DNA of 64,000 bases from Gari tellinella (lineage: Eukaryota > Mollusca > Bivalvia > Cardiida > Psammobiidae). The position numbers were made by a program, and so were the translations under genes. The notes below the pieces were generated by a model. The model was not told the DNA's origin. It searched no databases and saw only the letters and a program-made list of their open reading frames with translations. The stretch lies in NCBI GenBank assembly GCA_922989275.2, contig OV277857.1, positions 83,135,321 through 83,199,320 of the forward strand, given 5' to 3'. Of this stretch, positions 52,490-62,648 are shown piece after piece. The first letter of the stretch is position 1, and each line of letters opens with the position of its first letter.

Positions 52490-52761
52490 TAATGTGTCGT
52501 AAAGAAGGATTATGGCGAATTTCTAGAACTGTTCCAAACAGATGATAGAAATGTGTTTTATAATCTGGCAAAAAACTTGAAATTTGCAGTTTTACAACTG
52601 AATCTTGACTGATATAAATTAAAACAGATGGTACCATCAGTAATTACTTGAAGTTAACTGATTATGTCATAATATGTGGTATATTTACATAACGTTATAA
52701 AATGGTGTAAGGGTGCACAAGTCTGAATAAAATATGTTCTGTTCTGTATTAACAATCCCAG

Positions 52762-52815
52762 TTCTGTTATGCCAGGCAAAACAGTTATGCATAAAATCAC
52801 TTTCGTCCTGCTCTT
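52762..52815. repeat. D palindrome remnant
   Basis: ATGCCAGGCAAAACAG facing CACTTTCGTCCTGC; centre lost. Confidence 0.45.
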
Positions 52816-53019
52816 ATCTATCACCTACATAAAGACTACAAAATGTACGTATTTTGATATCTCGTTGGTATATCACGACACAGTAAAACATTGTTAAGGT
52901 GGTTCGACAGCGGGCGGCCCGCATCTCGAGTTCCGGAAATGCTGATGACTTTCACCTGATCTTTGCGGCACGTGTTTATAGTAGAACATTTAGATAAAGA
53001 AAAGTTTGATCTTAATCAG

Positions 53020-53098
53020 TGTCTGCTCTGTTAGCGCAGTGGATACGGTGATAGACTTGCAATCCAAAGGTTCTAGGTTCGATTCCCACTCGGTTCAA
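53020..53098 (+). pseudogene. tRNA-like Pol III unit inside L
   Basis: TTAGCGCAGTGG matches an A box and GGTTCGATTCC a B box. A CTTGCAA loop would put TGC (Ala) at the anticodon. A run of nine T follows at 53102-53110. The stems pair poorly, so a SINE-type or pseudogene unit is likelier than a working tRNA. Confidence 0.65.
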
Positions 53099-53266
53099 AA
53101 CTTTTTTTTTAACAAATTGTCTGATTTTAGTGACTAGTCATTTCATAACGCAGTGATCAAAGGACAGGCTATGTTTAGTCAAGTAATAATGAATAATATC
53201 AGATGCAAGTATAGTCAAGTGACAGCTAAATTTGTGAGTATTTATAGCCTATATGACAGATGGCAG

Positions 53267-53343
53267 CTTAACACAGGACAAAAATAATGCTAAAAGATAG
53301 ATCCTAAAGGAGCTTTTATGCATTACTTTTGTTATGCATTAAG
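53267..53343. repeat. D palindrome inside L
   Basis: CTTAACACAGGACAAAAATA facing ACTTTTGTTATGCATTAAG, with ATCCTAAAGGAG near the centre. Confidence 0.72.
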
Positions 53344-53995
53344 CAGTCACTTGCCTTTAAAGATCTACAGGCTACCGTTTTCAATGGTCCCTTATTACAG
53401 GTTTGACTTATGGTATTATTTAGAGCTGACGGCATTTTAAAGTTGAACTCAAGGGAGGTTACTCGTTTTGTGTTTACATTTTGTCAGAATTTCAGGAAAT
53501 CATGTATAAAATGTTAATTCCACTGTAGATTTTCATTAAATTTTTGTGACTAGTAGAATTAAGTTATATCTATCTAATAAGAGTAAAATAAGTGTACGTT
53601 AAACAGCTAGATTTTTTGTAATTTGAGATTTTCAAAATTTGACTTTTTTTAAATATTGATATTTCTAACAAATATGTCATAAAATACTTTTGTTGGCCCA
53701 ATATCTTATAGTCTATGTACAGTTTACTTGAATGTACAGAAATTATTGAGTTATATCATTTTATAAAGAAAATATTCCTGTTTATCAAAAAAGGAGCTTT
53801 TTTCGACAAAAGGTCCTGTCAGAAAAAAACGGCACTGTAACTTTTTTTTATTTTAATGATATTTCACTCTCCATATGGTATATTTCAATTTAATCAAGGT
53901 TTCAAAGAATTCTGACACAGAATAAGCTGACCCGCGAACCACCTTAAGTAGTAAATCATTTGAAGAAGAATTGATACAGGTGACTTCTTGATTAA

Positions 53996-54166
53996 CTCGT
54001 ACACCCATGAAACATCAAATACAAATACACAATTCCAGGTTCCAATACAGTCTAGTCCATTTTTACTATAAAGGAATGTTTTTACAATTATTGCAAAATG
54101 ACAAACAGTGCAAACCCTGATTAGAGGATTCCTGTAGTGACAAATAAACTCGTACCGAGGGCTCAA
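53996..54166 (+). mobile_element. Family B element lacking the right arm
   Basis: TTAA at 53992-53995, CTCGTACACCCATGAAAC start, left arm CAAACAGTGCAAACCCTG at 54102, then a jump to GACAAATAAACTCG. Confidence 0.7.
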
Positions 54167-54309
54167 TACGAAATATTGGATATAACAAAACAAAACATAT
54201 TTCCCCTCTGTTGTTAAAGTATATAAAATTGACCGGATATAACGAAATTTGTATATAACGAAAGACAATCAGACGGTCGCAAAGATTTGGTTATAAGTGA
54301 GCTTCACTG
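54167..54309. mobile_element. Possible F-like right end
   Basis: GATATAACGAAATTTGTATA and GTTATAAGTGAGCTTCACTG then TA. The terminal CACTG resembles F and G ends but the family is uncertain. Confidence 0.4.
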
Positions 54310-54345
54310 TAATGCCTACTGTGTCACCCACAAAAGTAAACATTA

Positions 54346-54411
54346 GAGAGCAGTGTAGACCCTTATGACAGAAACCAATTTACGGCGACTGACCAGAGTC
54401 TACACTGTTTT
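54346..54411. repeat. B3-type palindrome
   Basis: AGCAGTGTAGACCCTTATG facing CCAGAGTCTACACTGTTTT. Confidence 0.6.
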
Positions 54412-54484
54412 CTATTCACCATGAAGTTATCTGCTGTGTGGACAAACACTGCAATGTCTTTCGATCATCCTTGTATATCTATAG

Positions 54485-54513
<29 letters not shown>
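54485..54513. repeat. (TA)n microsatellite
   Basis: About 14 TA units. Confidence 0.95.
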
Positions 54514-54517
<4 letters not shown>

Positions 54518-54834
54518 TCTTCCAGCAAGCACATAGGGGCAGTTCATTGCAATATCCAGTTGGAAAATGGATAAACAGTTATGAATGTACTAAACAATAC
54601 AATACATGACTGGTATTGAATAATATCTTCACGCAAAATAAAGTGGCAATCCGAATGAAAGACATATTACTATTCGTTATAGAAATTGTCGGAGAGGGTT
54701 ATCTCAGCATAAAAATGAGACATTGTTCGTGTTGTATGGTTTAATCAATTCTGATATCACTTCTGAGATGTACTGTCACACATTCAAGGAATGTTATAAT
54801 TAACAATGTTCCAGCCAATCACGACTTGCCAGGT
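54514..54834. other. No recognisable feature
   Basis: CACACATTCAAGG near 54778 resembles nothing else; no element supported. Confidence 0.4.
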
Positions 54835-55030
54835 TGATTCTAGATCTATTTAGTATTATAAAACAGTGTTGATCCAGATCAGACACCGCGTGACGCGGTG
54901 TCTGATCTGGATCAAAACTGTTTGATAATCTTCTAAATATGTTTCTCCAATTTAAAAATGCATGCATATGATTTTCTCAACATTTTTAGACGACAATTTC
55001 AACGCAGACGACTATATGACAGGATATGGA
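54835..55030 (-). mobile_element. Family A MITE with paired apex changes
   Basis: Palindrome 54859-54924 reads GACACCGCGTGACGCGGTGTC: ACACC/GGTGT replaces ACGCC/GGCGT in both arms. ACGCAGACGACTATATG flank; TTAA at 55031-55034. Confidence 0.82.
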
Positions 55031-55101
55031 TTAAAGAGTTGTACAATAGAGTCTCCATATTGTGGCCACTTTTAAAAGTGAACAGATAAATGGGAGATTG
55101 A

Positions 55102-55260
55102 CCCTCTTCACTATACGGGCGAGCTTGTGCAAACAGATTGAATCCGGATGAGGCGCCGAGCAACTCGGCGTCTCATCTGGATCCAATCTATTTGACACTC
55201 ATACAAATATATCTACTTAGGGTATTACTAAAGTTTGCAGACGAACAAAGCGTGATAAAG
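55102..55260 (-). mobile_element. Family A element
   Basis: TTGA at 55098-55101, CCCTCTTCACTATACG start. Palindrome 55130-55194 uses GATGAGGCGCC / GGCGTCTCATC. Right end decayed. Confidence 0.72.
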
Positions 55261-55374
55261 GTAAAAACAATGGAAGACAGTAAAATAGACTAAACGTCTA
55301 TAATAACGGTCGACTTTGTTGCTATAATACTTTAAATTTTACCCTTCGTCAACAATACTGTTGATATATTGAAC

Positions 55375-55512
55375 TCTTGTGACAAGTATATATTCGACTT
55401 TAAAAATAGTACATATTTTCTCCTATGCAAACATGATAGACCCAGATCACATGGTCCCCTGCAGAAGCCGTAGGACAATTGAGGGTCTGCATTGCTTGTC
55501 ATTTTGCAATAT
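55375..55512 (-). mobile_element. Family B element, reversed, cut by G
   Basis: TCCTATGCAAACATGATAG opens palindrome 55428-55498; GCTTGTCATTTTGCAATATA continues B until G begins. Confidence 0.6.
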
Positions 55513-55765
55513 AGTACTCCCTCTCTACAACGCAGGAGACACATATTGTGTTCGGAGGGAGTAGTTATAGGGAGGGAAAAATAAGACTTTGCTTACATTT
55601 GCAAACAGCTTGAATCCAGATCTGGATTCAAGTTGTTTGTCTTTCGTCATTATATTTATTCTATCAAAATGTCCATTTATATGTATGTAACTTTGAAAAA
55701 AAATCAGCAGACGACAATTTTAAGCAGACGATATTGCAGCAGTAAAGGCGTTAGATATTGCAACC
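55513..55765 (-). mobile_element. Family G element with collapsed palindrome
   Basis: GTACTCCCTCTCTACAACGC start. Palindrome 55602-55639 is 38 bp, nearly perfect (GAATCCAGATCTGGATTC). Then GCAGACGACAATTTTAAGC. The far end is missing. Confidence 0.75.
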
Positions 55766-55901
55766 TAAAAATGTGTATGTGTGTATGTGAAGCATAAAAA
55801 GCATAATTAGTCAAATATGGACATGTATTAATTAGAAACTGTAGTTGCCAATTTAATGATTTGGGGTAAATTCGTTAAGCTTTCGACTGTTAACCCGTTA
55901 A

Positions 55902-56144
55902 CTCATTCACCCCTGAAAATTTTAATGGACAATTCCAATTTCAAAATAAGTCTAGTCCATTTTTGACTATTTCGGATTGATTTTAACAATATATTTCAAA
56001 ATGACAAACAGTGTAGACCCTGATCAGAGGGCTCCTAAAGGAGCCCTCTGATCAGGGTCTTCACTGTTTGTATGTGACTAGTGTTATGTTTACAGGTACA
56101 CTGTTTGAAAATGACGAGTATACTCGTCGCTAGGGTTGAATGTG
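55902..56144 (+). mobile_element. Family B TTAA MITE, complete
   Basis: 243 bp between TTAA at 55898-55901 and 56145-56148. Palindrome 56005-56070 with GGCTCCTAAAGGAGCC. Confidence 0.95.
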
Positions 56145-56148
56145 TTAA

Positions 56149-56392
56149 TGCCTATCTTCTTTAGAAGTTGACTTAGGCAAGCAGTGAAGACCCTGTGAGA
56201 GGCCGCAATACGTGGCGTCACATCAGGGTCTGCACTGTTAGCTAATTCATATGATATATTCTGCTGTATGCACACTCACTGGATATCGTATCTTTGGACC
56301 ACCCTTGTACATCTATATGAAATCTTCTAGCACGCACACAGAGAGTATACAATGTATATTGAAATATCCAGGCGTAGGCGTGTTAATGATTC
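56149..56392 (+). mobile_element. Family B3 TTAA MITE sharing a TTAA with B
   Basis: Starts at TTAA 56145-56148, ends at TTAA 56393-56396. Palindrome 56178-56241; CACCCTTGTACATC and GAAATATCCAGGCGTAGGCG in the body. Confidence 0.82.
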
Positions 56393-56649
56393 ATTGTTTG
56401 ACTGATCATACTCTTGGAAAGATACTGTACTATATTTCAGACAGGATAAGTCAGACGCTTTAAAGTCATTTTCTGTTCAGTCCCCTTTCAGCATAAGAAG
56501 TCTCAAATCATGGACACACGAGGACTTACATGTACTTTAAATCTGATCTAGGTTCAACGTTATTGCTACTGCAAGAGGGTTTAACACATAATCTAGCAAG
56601 TTCTTCAGTTTATACAGTCCAAATATAATGACCACAATCAAGACTCGCG

Positions 56650-56855
56650 TTCACCGTTTCACTTGATTCCTGGAACATTAAATGGATCGTTCCATTTCCA
56701 ATTAAGCCTAGTCCAGTATTTCCAAATGACAAATAGTGCATACCCTGGTCAGAGGGTTCCTATATGACCTGGGTCAACACTGTTTGTATACAACAAATGT
56801 GTTCTTCACACTGTTTGTAAGGGAAAACGTATACGCGCCACTATGGCTCAGTGGG
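56650..56855 (+). mobile_element. Family B element
   Basis: CACTTGATTCCTGGAAC start; palindrome 56730-56786; ends TATGGCTCAGTGGG then TTAA (56856-56859). Confidence 0.78.
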
Positions 56856-56921
56856 TTAAGACAGCAAGTTATTCCCCGATGTACTTAGATCTTGGTTTCT
56901 GCAAGCATGATCTGTCTTTAG

Positions 56922-57154
56922 CCCATTTATACCTGGACATGGCAATGAACTCTCCCTGTGTAATTTCTGGACGATTTCATTATAAATATACAAGGGTGAT
57001 CTAAACACACTGTAGTGTTTGTCCATACAGCAGAACATTTCTTGTGAAATAACAAACAGTATGAACCCTGATAAGACGCCGCGTTACGCGGCGTCTTATC
57101 AGTGTTCATACTGTTTGCTAATGTCTACTTCAGAAGACACTAGGCTTAAATGGG
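56922..57154 (+). mobile_element. Family B3 MITE carrying an A-type palindrome
   Basis: CCCATTTATACCTGGACATG and CTAGGCTTAAATGGG are inverted ends; TTAG left, AAAA right. Palindrome 57053-57117 is perfect or nearly so, 65 bp, GACGCCGCGTTACGCGGCGTC centre, unlike the B centre. Confidence 0.85.
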
Positions 57155-57549
57155 AAAACGGCAGCAACGGTTTTTCGTTTGAGTTGTAGTAATAGCAGCT
57201 TTTTGTGATACCTAAATCGTATAAAATATATTCGTAGTAGATCTAGACCGAATTAATTTAGTTGTATATGTTGCTTATAAATCACCACCTTTTTTATAAA
57301 AAAAACAAATTTGCTTACTAATGATACAAGCAGTCTGATAAAACCCCTAACCAATCTAAAACAATCGACTAAAGAATATTACATTTGCATTTAAAACTTA
57401 TTCCATACTACAAGTTGAAGACACGTGTCAGTAGCGACTAGGATGAAAGCAAGGCACGGACGTGCCACATGAATATTCTGCTTTTCATCTAGCTTTGAGT
57501 AGTAAAAAGATCTCAAACTGATTTATTACCGAAAATAAATCTTCTTTTA
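57155..57549. other. No recognisable feature
   Basis: A 12 bp GGCACGGACGTGCC-type palindrome near 57453 only. Confidence 0.4.
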
Positions 57550-57759
57550 CCTCATTCAACCCTAGCTACGAGTATACTCGTCATTCATAAATTGTTTACC
57601 TGTAAAGTGTTCACTTGTCCTATGCAAACAGTGTAGACCCAGATCAGAGGATTCCTGCAGGAGCACTCTGATCAGGGTGTACATTGTTTGCTATTTGCAA
57701 TATGATGAAGAAAACAACTGTAAATACTCATTAACGAACTAGACTTAATTGGAAACTGG
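57550..57759 (-). mobile_element. Family B element, reversed, joined to A
   Basis: CATTCAACCCTAGCTACGAG start; palindrome 57625-57690 with ATTCCTGCAGGAGC; stops in GGAAACTGGA where A sequence takes over. Confidence 0.8.
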
Positions 57760-57810
57760 ATCAAAACTGTTCGCAAATGCGCCTTTATGACGTCATTGAG
57801 AGTGAGAGGG
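57757..57810. mobile_element. Family A right-hand fragment
   Basis: GGATCAAAACTGTTCGCAAA then GACGTCATTGAGAGTGAGAGGG and TTAA (57811-57814). Confidence 0.7.
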
Positions 57811-57814
57811 TTAA

Positions 57815-58040
57815 GTGGCTGTTAAACAGGAGGAGGCGTTATTCTACACACTTTATAAACGAGATGGTGCCAAAGCATTGCAAACAGTTTGTTGCCAATT
57901 CAGACTCTGAATAACTATCTAGATCCAAACTGGTTTACACTCGTATCGACAGTTCTTCAGCCAAACTGTTTTATACTTAACTTTGAAACCGTATTTCAAA
58001 TAATATTTTTAAAACAGACGCTATTATGGCGATGAAAGGG
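57815..58040 (-). mobile_element. Family A element, diverged
   Basis: Begins at the TTAA of the preceding fragment. Palindrome 57881-57937 decayed; CAGACGCTATTATGGCGATG and GAAAGGG at the right. Confidence 0.6.
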
Positions 58041-58103
58041 TAAAAGCAGAAGATAAAATTTGGCGATGAAATGATTACAAGTGAGCCAAGATGGTTGCAG
58101 AAC

Positions 58104-58634
58104 GCTCACCTGAGTAGACCGTGTAAAACTGTTACTTTGATGTCGAGTTGAGGGTGACTCCAGATTCCTATTATTTGACCTAGTAACCTAATTTTTACCA
58201 AACATGACTCACACTCTATCACATTCTAATATGTCATTGATTTGAATAAGGCAAACAGTTTGACAAAGTTTTATGAAGATCTAATGAGATGTGTAGCTTT
58301 AGGAGTGTAACAACTGTTTTCCATGATTTGACCTAGCGACATCTAGTTTTGTACCTCAGGTGATCCATATTTTATCTTGAATTATATTTTATATTCCATC
58401 CAGATCAACATACAAACCATTAAGAGAAACTATGATTTTAGAGTATTTACAAGGTTTTTTCTATTATTTGACCCAGTTTTTATTTGACCCGGCATATGAC
58501 CCACATTCGAATATATCCAAGATTTTATTCAGGCAAACATTCTGGCCAATTTTCATTCAGATCTAATGAGATTTGGAGCCTATCAAAAGTTCACGAATGT
58601 GGACGACGGACGGACATCATGCGCAGGTGAGCTA
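58104..58634. repeat. H2: bivalve-type TTTGACC repeat
   Basis: GCTCACCTGAGTAGACC at the left, GACGACGGACGGACATC and CAGGTGAGCTAAAA at the right. In between, TATTATTTGACC and AGATCTAATGAGAT recur in 130-150 bp phrases. I recall this class from many bivalve genomes. No coding frame. Confidence 0.82.
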
Positions 58635-59089
58635 AAAAAACAAAAGCTTAACACGCCGAAAGACCTTTTGACGCGTCAGCTAACGGAATATGAGTGGTTC
58701 TCCTTCCAAAGAATGATTTGACAAACATCACATGATTACCATAGCAGAAAATCAATTGTAAGTGAATTTAAACTTTAAATATGACATTGCAGCTCATCAT
58801 TAATATTGCAGAGAGGGTCTCCTCAGAGCAAGTGTTTTGAAAGGAGTTTGTGAAATATGCTTTATCCTCTGGGAGTGAACCTTCATTTTCTGACAGCAGT
58901 ATTATATGACATATGTTTTCTGTAAGAACGGTGTGTATAGCTTTAAGCTCTATTAGCAGTTTACTTCTACAAAAGTTGTTCTCGGAGGCAAAGCATAAAG
59001 TAACATTGTTTTATTGTGTTACTTACGATCAGTTGCAGACCGTTTGGATCATGTTGAGACAAACTTGAAACAGGGAATTAAACACACAA
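58635..59089. other. No recognisable feature
   Basis: Nothing supported on either strand. Confidence 0.4.
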
Positions 59090-59167
59090 CAGGGCTACCA
59101 CGAGATGTTCATAAACATCCTAAGATTTCCAAACTTTCGAGCGCGATTTTAGGAATCGTACCTTTAA

Positions 59168-59302
59168 CCCTTTCGCTGCCAGGCTCTATAACATTAACAT
59201 AATTGTGAAAATAGTTTGGATTCAGATCAGATGCCGCGTAAGGCGACGTCTGATCAGGATCCAAAATGTTTGCAAAAAACTGTCGTGCTCGGAGTAAGGT
59301 AG
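59168..59302. mobile_element. Family A element inside K
   Basis: TTAA at 59164-59167 then CCCTTTCGCTGCC; palindrome 59207-59272; GCTCGGAGTAAGG then TTAA at 59303-59306. Confidence 0.72.
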
Positions 59303-59414
59303 TTAAACAGCATGCATGAAGATTTAAGCGGTGTACCATTACCTTAGATATGTACAATATTTCATTAATTAAAAAAACAGCTCGATAATCTAGTTACAAT
59401 TGCCAAAGGTATCG
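59303..59414. repeat. Dispersed repeat R, copy 2
   Basis: TTAAACAGCATGCATGAAG to GCCAAAGGTATCG, matching 51729-51838. Confidence 0.8.
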
Positions 59415-59611
59415 TTTGACACTCATATCAATGTTTCCTAAATAAAGAACGCATAAAACACCAAATTTTGAACGTTATAGCAGACATCCGAAGATTTCGT
59501 AAATCCGGAGAATTTAAGAAAAATTTGAAGATTTCGGAACATAACTGTTGGCGAACATGACTGTTGATACTGATTTAGCTATCCTTACTGATCCTGGATT
59601 TGATTAGCCCT

Positions 59612-59871
59612 ATTTACCCTTGAAACAGAACACATCCACCTCTGATACTTTACTACAAAATTGACAAGTATAGGTTCCATTTAAGACTAGGCCAATTTTG
59701 ACAATTTGGGATTTTTTCTCATAAATTTCAAAAAGAATAACAGTGAAGACCCGAATCAGAGGGTCCTTCAGGAACCCTCTGATCTGGGTATACACTATAT
59801 CGGACAAAATGTACCCTTAACAGGTACGGTGTGTGTAAAGAAAGAGTATACTTGTCGCTAGGAATCAACGT
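59612..59871 (+). mobile_element. Family B element, diverged
   Basis: CCTATTTACCCTTGAAAC start; palindrome 59737-59801 with GGGTCCTTCAGGAACCC; GAGTATACTTGTCGCTAGG then AACGTGTTTA end. Confidence 0.75.
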
Positions 59872-60064
59872 GTTTATATTTTAACCCTTCCCCTGCTGAA
59901 GATTCATATAAATCGTTGCCGATTCCCAATAAAACTGAATTCAGTTATAAAACTCTGCCAACTATGGACATCTGTCATCAATCATCTGAACTAGTACATA
60001 AGTCATAAAATAAGGAAACAAATCGAAGGAAATAGTGTGGTCTCATGTCAGACAAGTCTTATAT

Positions 60065-60130
60065 GGAAAAAGTACAGACCCTGACCAGACAGCTCCTTCA
60101 TGGCCTGTCTCATCTGTGTCTTCACTGTTT
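60065..60130. repeat. B-type palindrome remnant
   Basis: GTACAGACCCTGACCAGAC facing CTGTCTCATCTGTG and TTCACTGTTTT. Confidence 0.55.
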
Positions 60131-60148
60131 TAAACAACTGCCAATATA

Positions 60149-60312
60149 CAGTGGAGAAGACGGATTTTTTTTCATCAAAACGCGTTTACGCTCAAATTAT
60201 TATTTTCAGTACAAACAGTTTGGAGCCAGATCAGACGCCGGATAACCCGGCGTCTGATCAGGCTCCAAACCGTTTGCAAACTCGCCTTTTGGTGTCGTTG
60301 GCAGTGAAGGAG
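60149..60312. mobile_element. E/A chimeric MITE (E left, A right)
   Basis: CAGTGGAGAAGACGG with TA in front is an E end; palindrome 60212-60276 has the GCCGGATAACCCGGC centre of E. After CGTTTGC it continues with an A right flank (GGTGTCGTTGGCAGTGAAGG) and ends at TTAA 60313-60316. Opposite arrangement to 1901-2040. Confidence 0.8.
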
Positions 60313-60414
60313 TTAATAGGGGCACCCTCTGAATGAGGAAGCAATGGGATTGTTTAAATATTGGTCAAATACTCGAGATGCAGACAAAAGCAATGCAGAA
60401 GGTTTCTACAGGAG

Positions 60415-60628
60415 CAGGGCTGCCATAAGTTGACATGAAAAATCCTAACATTTCCAAATTTGCATTTTTCAAGAGCGACTTTACGAATCGTACCTTTACT
60501 CCGTCGCCTGTTTCTAGTTTTGTTGACACGTGAGTACTTAAAGCAGGCTGGAAGTATAGCAGAATGCGCATGTACTAGTAAAAAAAAATCCGAAGATTTT
60601 GAAAAAATCCAAAGAAATGGCAGCCCTG
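60415..60628. mobile_element. Family K hAT-like MITE with half a C palindrome
   Basis: CAGGGCTGCCATAAGTTGAC and AAAGAAATGGCAGCCCTG ends. CTTAAAGCAGGCTGG at 60538 is a lone C arm. Confidence 0.8.
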
Positions 60629-60734
60629 CATATATTGCAATAAACTGTCATCTTTCCTAAAGACTAGAGCTACCGGTGTATCTTCCTTTTAGAGGACGCT
60701 GAATATCAGTTTGACTGTGCAACAATAGTTTGTA

Positions 60735-60979
60735 CAGTGGAGAATCTGTTATTCTTTCCCGTTTAAACGCAAACGTACGCAAACGCAAAGCACAAAAACG
60801 TAGAAAAGTACAACTTTTGGACAATTCTGATAATTGATGTTCATCGTGGTGGCAAACAGTTTGAAGCCTGATCAGACGCCGGGTTACCCGGCGTCTGATC
60901 TGGCTCCAAACTGTTTGCATCGCAAATAATAGTTTTAGCGTAAACGCGTTTATTGGGAAAGAATACGTTTTCTCCACTG
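60735..60979 (-). mobile_element. Family E TA MITE
   Basis: 245 bp, TA both sides, palindrome 60853-60917. Confidence 0.94.
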
Positions 60980-60981
60980 TA

Positions 60982-61277
60982 ACTTCGGTAAAATAAATAG
61001 CAAAGCAAATTTTTAATTTTATCATTTATTTCCATACGATAACAGTACTGGTGAAAAATTTACTACCTAGTGGTTTTTACAGATAAAAAACAAACTGTAG
61101 AAAGTTTAGATTTTTTTTAAATTAAAACAATAAATAGGCAAAGAACAAAAATTGAAAAGTAATTTTCATATATTATATTATTTTCATAATGATAAGTATT
61201 ATGGCAGTCATACAGAAAGGTGGCAGTCAAACACATTCTGTGCTGGAAACTAATACAATATACTGATATGTACACCT
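60982..61277. other. No recognisable feature
   Basis: AT-rich; nothing supported. Confidence 0.4.
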
Positions 61278-61557
61278 CAGGGCTACCACAAGTTGCTAAT
61301 AAAAATCCTAAGATTTCCCAATTTTCAAGCGTGATTTTTGGAATTTCGCTGCAAGGTTCTACAACACTCACATAATTATGCAAACAGTTTAGATCCAGAT
61401 CAGATGCCGTCACACTCGTATCAATGTTTCCTAAGTAAAAAGCGCATAAAATTCCAAATTTTAAAAATAAGAGCAGGAATCGGAAGATTGCGGACAAAAT
61501 CTGTAGGTCCGGAAAAATCCGAAGATTTAGGAAAGATGCGGAGAAATGGCAGCCCTG
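61278..61557. mobile_element. Family K hAT-like MITE with half an A
   Basis: CAGGGCTACCACAAGTTGC and GCGGAGAAATGGCAGCCCTG ends, ACACCT/ACACTT outside. A left palindrome arm (CAAACAGTTTAGATCCAG) lies at 61381-61409. Confidence 0.82.
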
Positions 61558-61565
61558 ACACTTTG

Positions 61566-61638
61566 CAAACAGATACGATCCTGATCAAATGGCTTCATAA
61601 AGATTAAAGAGCCATCTGATCAGGGTATTCACTGCTTG
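61566..61638. repeat. B-type palindrome, diverged
   Basis: CAAACAGATACGATCCTG facing CAGGGTATTCACTGCTTG; reversed B body (ACACCCCTAAAATCC) follows to about 61760. Confidence 0.6.
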
Positions 61639-61721
61639 ATTAACTTTCATATTTCTGATTATATTTTACACCCCTAAAATCCAAAATAAAGCGGTCACAA
61701 AAAAGAAATAGTCCATTGAAC

Positions 61722-62335
61722 TAGTGCGCCCTCTATATGTAATGACAACTCCTAAGGGGAGACGATTGTGTGTTGTTCGGAGGGGTTGTTGTAGGGAGGG
61801 GAAATAAGGACTTGACTTACATTTGAAAACGGCTTGAATCTAGATCATATCTCGCAGCGTCTGATCTACATTCAAGCTGTTTATCACTCACCATAATATT
61901 TCTTCTGTCAAAATGTCCACTAAAAAGTACATTTTGTACAGTGGAGAATCTGTTATTCTTTCCCGTTTAAACGCAAACGTACGCAAACGCAAAGCACTAA
62001 AACGTAGAAAAGAACAACTTTTGGACAGTTCTGATAATTCATGTTTATCTTGGTGGCAAACAGTTTGGAGCCTGATCAGACGCCGGGTTACCCGGCGTCT
62101 GATCTGGCTCCAAACTGTTTGCACTGCAAATAATAGTTTTAGCGTAAACGCGTTTACTGGGAAAGAATAACAAATTCTCCACTGTAACTATGAGAAAAAC
62201 AGAAGACGGCAATTTTAAGCACACAATATTGCAGCGGTGAACGTGTAAGACATTATTGTTTTATTTTGGGAACAGTGACAAGCGTTGTTGTAGGGAGGGA
62301 ATTGTAGGGCGGGCCGTTGTAGGGAGGCAGCACTG
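61722..62335 (-). mobile_element. Family G MITE split by E
   Basis: AGTGCGCCCTCTATATG at the left, GTTGTAGGGAGGCAGCACTG at the right. Without E it is about 366 bp, matching the copies at 26532 and 47690. Its own palindrome at 61825-61883 is decayed. Confidence 0.82.
61939..62184 (-). mobile_element. Family E TA MITE nested in G
   Basis: 246 bp, TA both sides (61937-61938, 62185-62186). Palindrome 62057-62121. G sequence resumes immediately. Confidence 0.95.
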
Positions 62336-62644
62336 AATTGAGTTTACCAAGTTTAGCATGGGTTTAAAACTTTAAGCAGACACCTGTCAGAACATAGAGG
62401 ACCAGCTTATTGACAGCTCTTTATCAGGTTAGAAAAGCTGACATAGCATATCTATGATGAATAGGTACATGTGTGGGAATAAAAGGCAACTCTTTGAGGT
62501 ATATGTAAAGGCTGGTTAGCATTTCTATGAAAAAGTAGTTAAAGATTTGAAAATGCATTTTTATGAGGAAAAGAGCATTACACAGAACGATTATGGTAAA
62601 TCTACGAGACAGTTGGCTGATTTATGCAGTACATTCAATTTTGT
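62336..62644. other. No recognisable feature
   Basis: Nothing supported on either strand. Confidence 0.4.
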
Positions 62645-62648
62645 ATAA

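Larger units (their letters stand above)
52898..53943. mobile_element. Family L TTAA-flanked element (1046 bp)
   Basis: TTAA then GGTGGTTCG at the left, CGAACCACC then TTAA (53944-53947) at the right; GCGGG/CCCGC lies close inside each end. It carries a tRNA-like unit at 53020-53098 and a D palindrome at 53267-53343. No coding frame for a transposase is seen. Confidence 0.75.
59090..59540. mobile_element. Family K hAT-like composite, right end missing
   Basis: CAGGGCTACCACGAG at the left, TCCTAAGATTTCC body; after A and R insertions, CATCCGAAGATTTCG and AATCCGGAGAA continue K. The final GGCAGCCCTG is absent. Confidence 0.65.

Noticed and set aside
53020..53098. Functional tRNA-Ala gene
   Set aside because: A and B boxes are good but the acceptor and anticodon stems do not pair.
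53894..54268. 124-codon minus-strand frame
   Set aside because: It covers the L right end and a B element; composition is not protein-like.
60657..61025. 122-codon minus-strand frame
   Set aside because: It translates the E element at 60735-60979.
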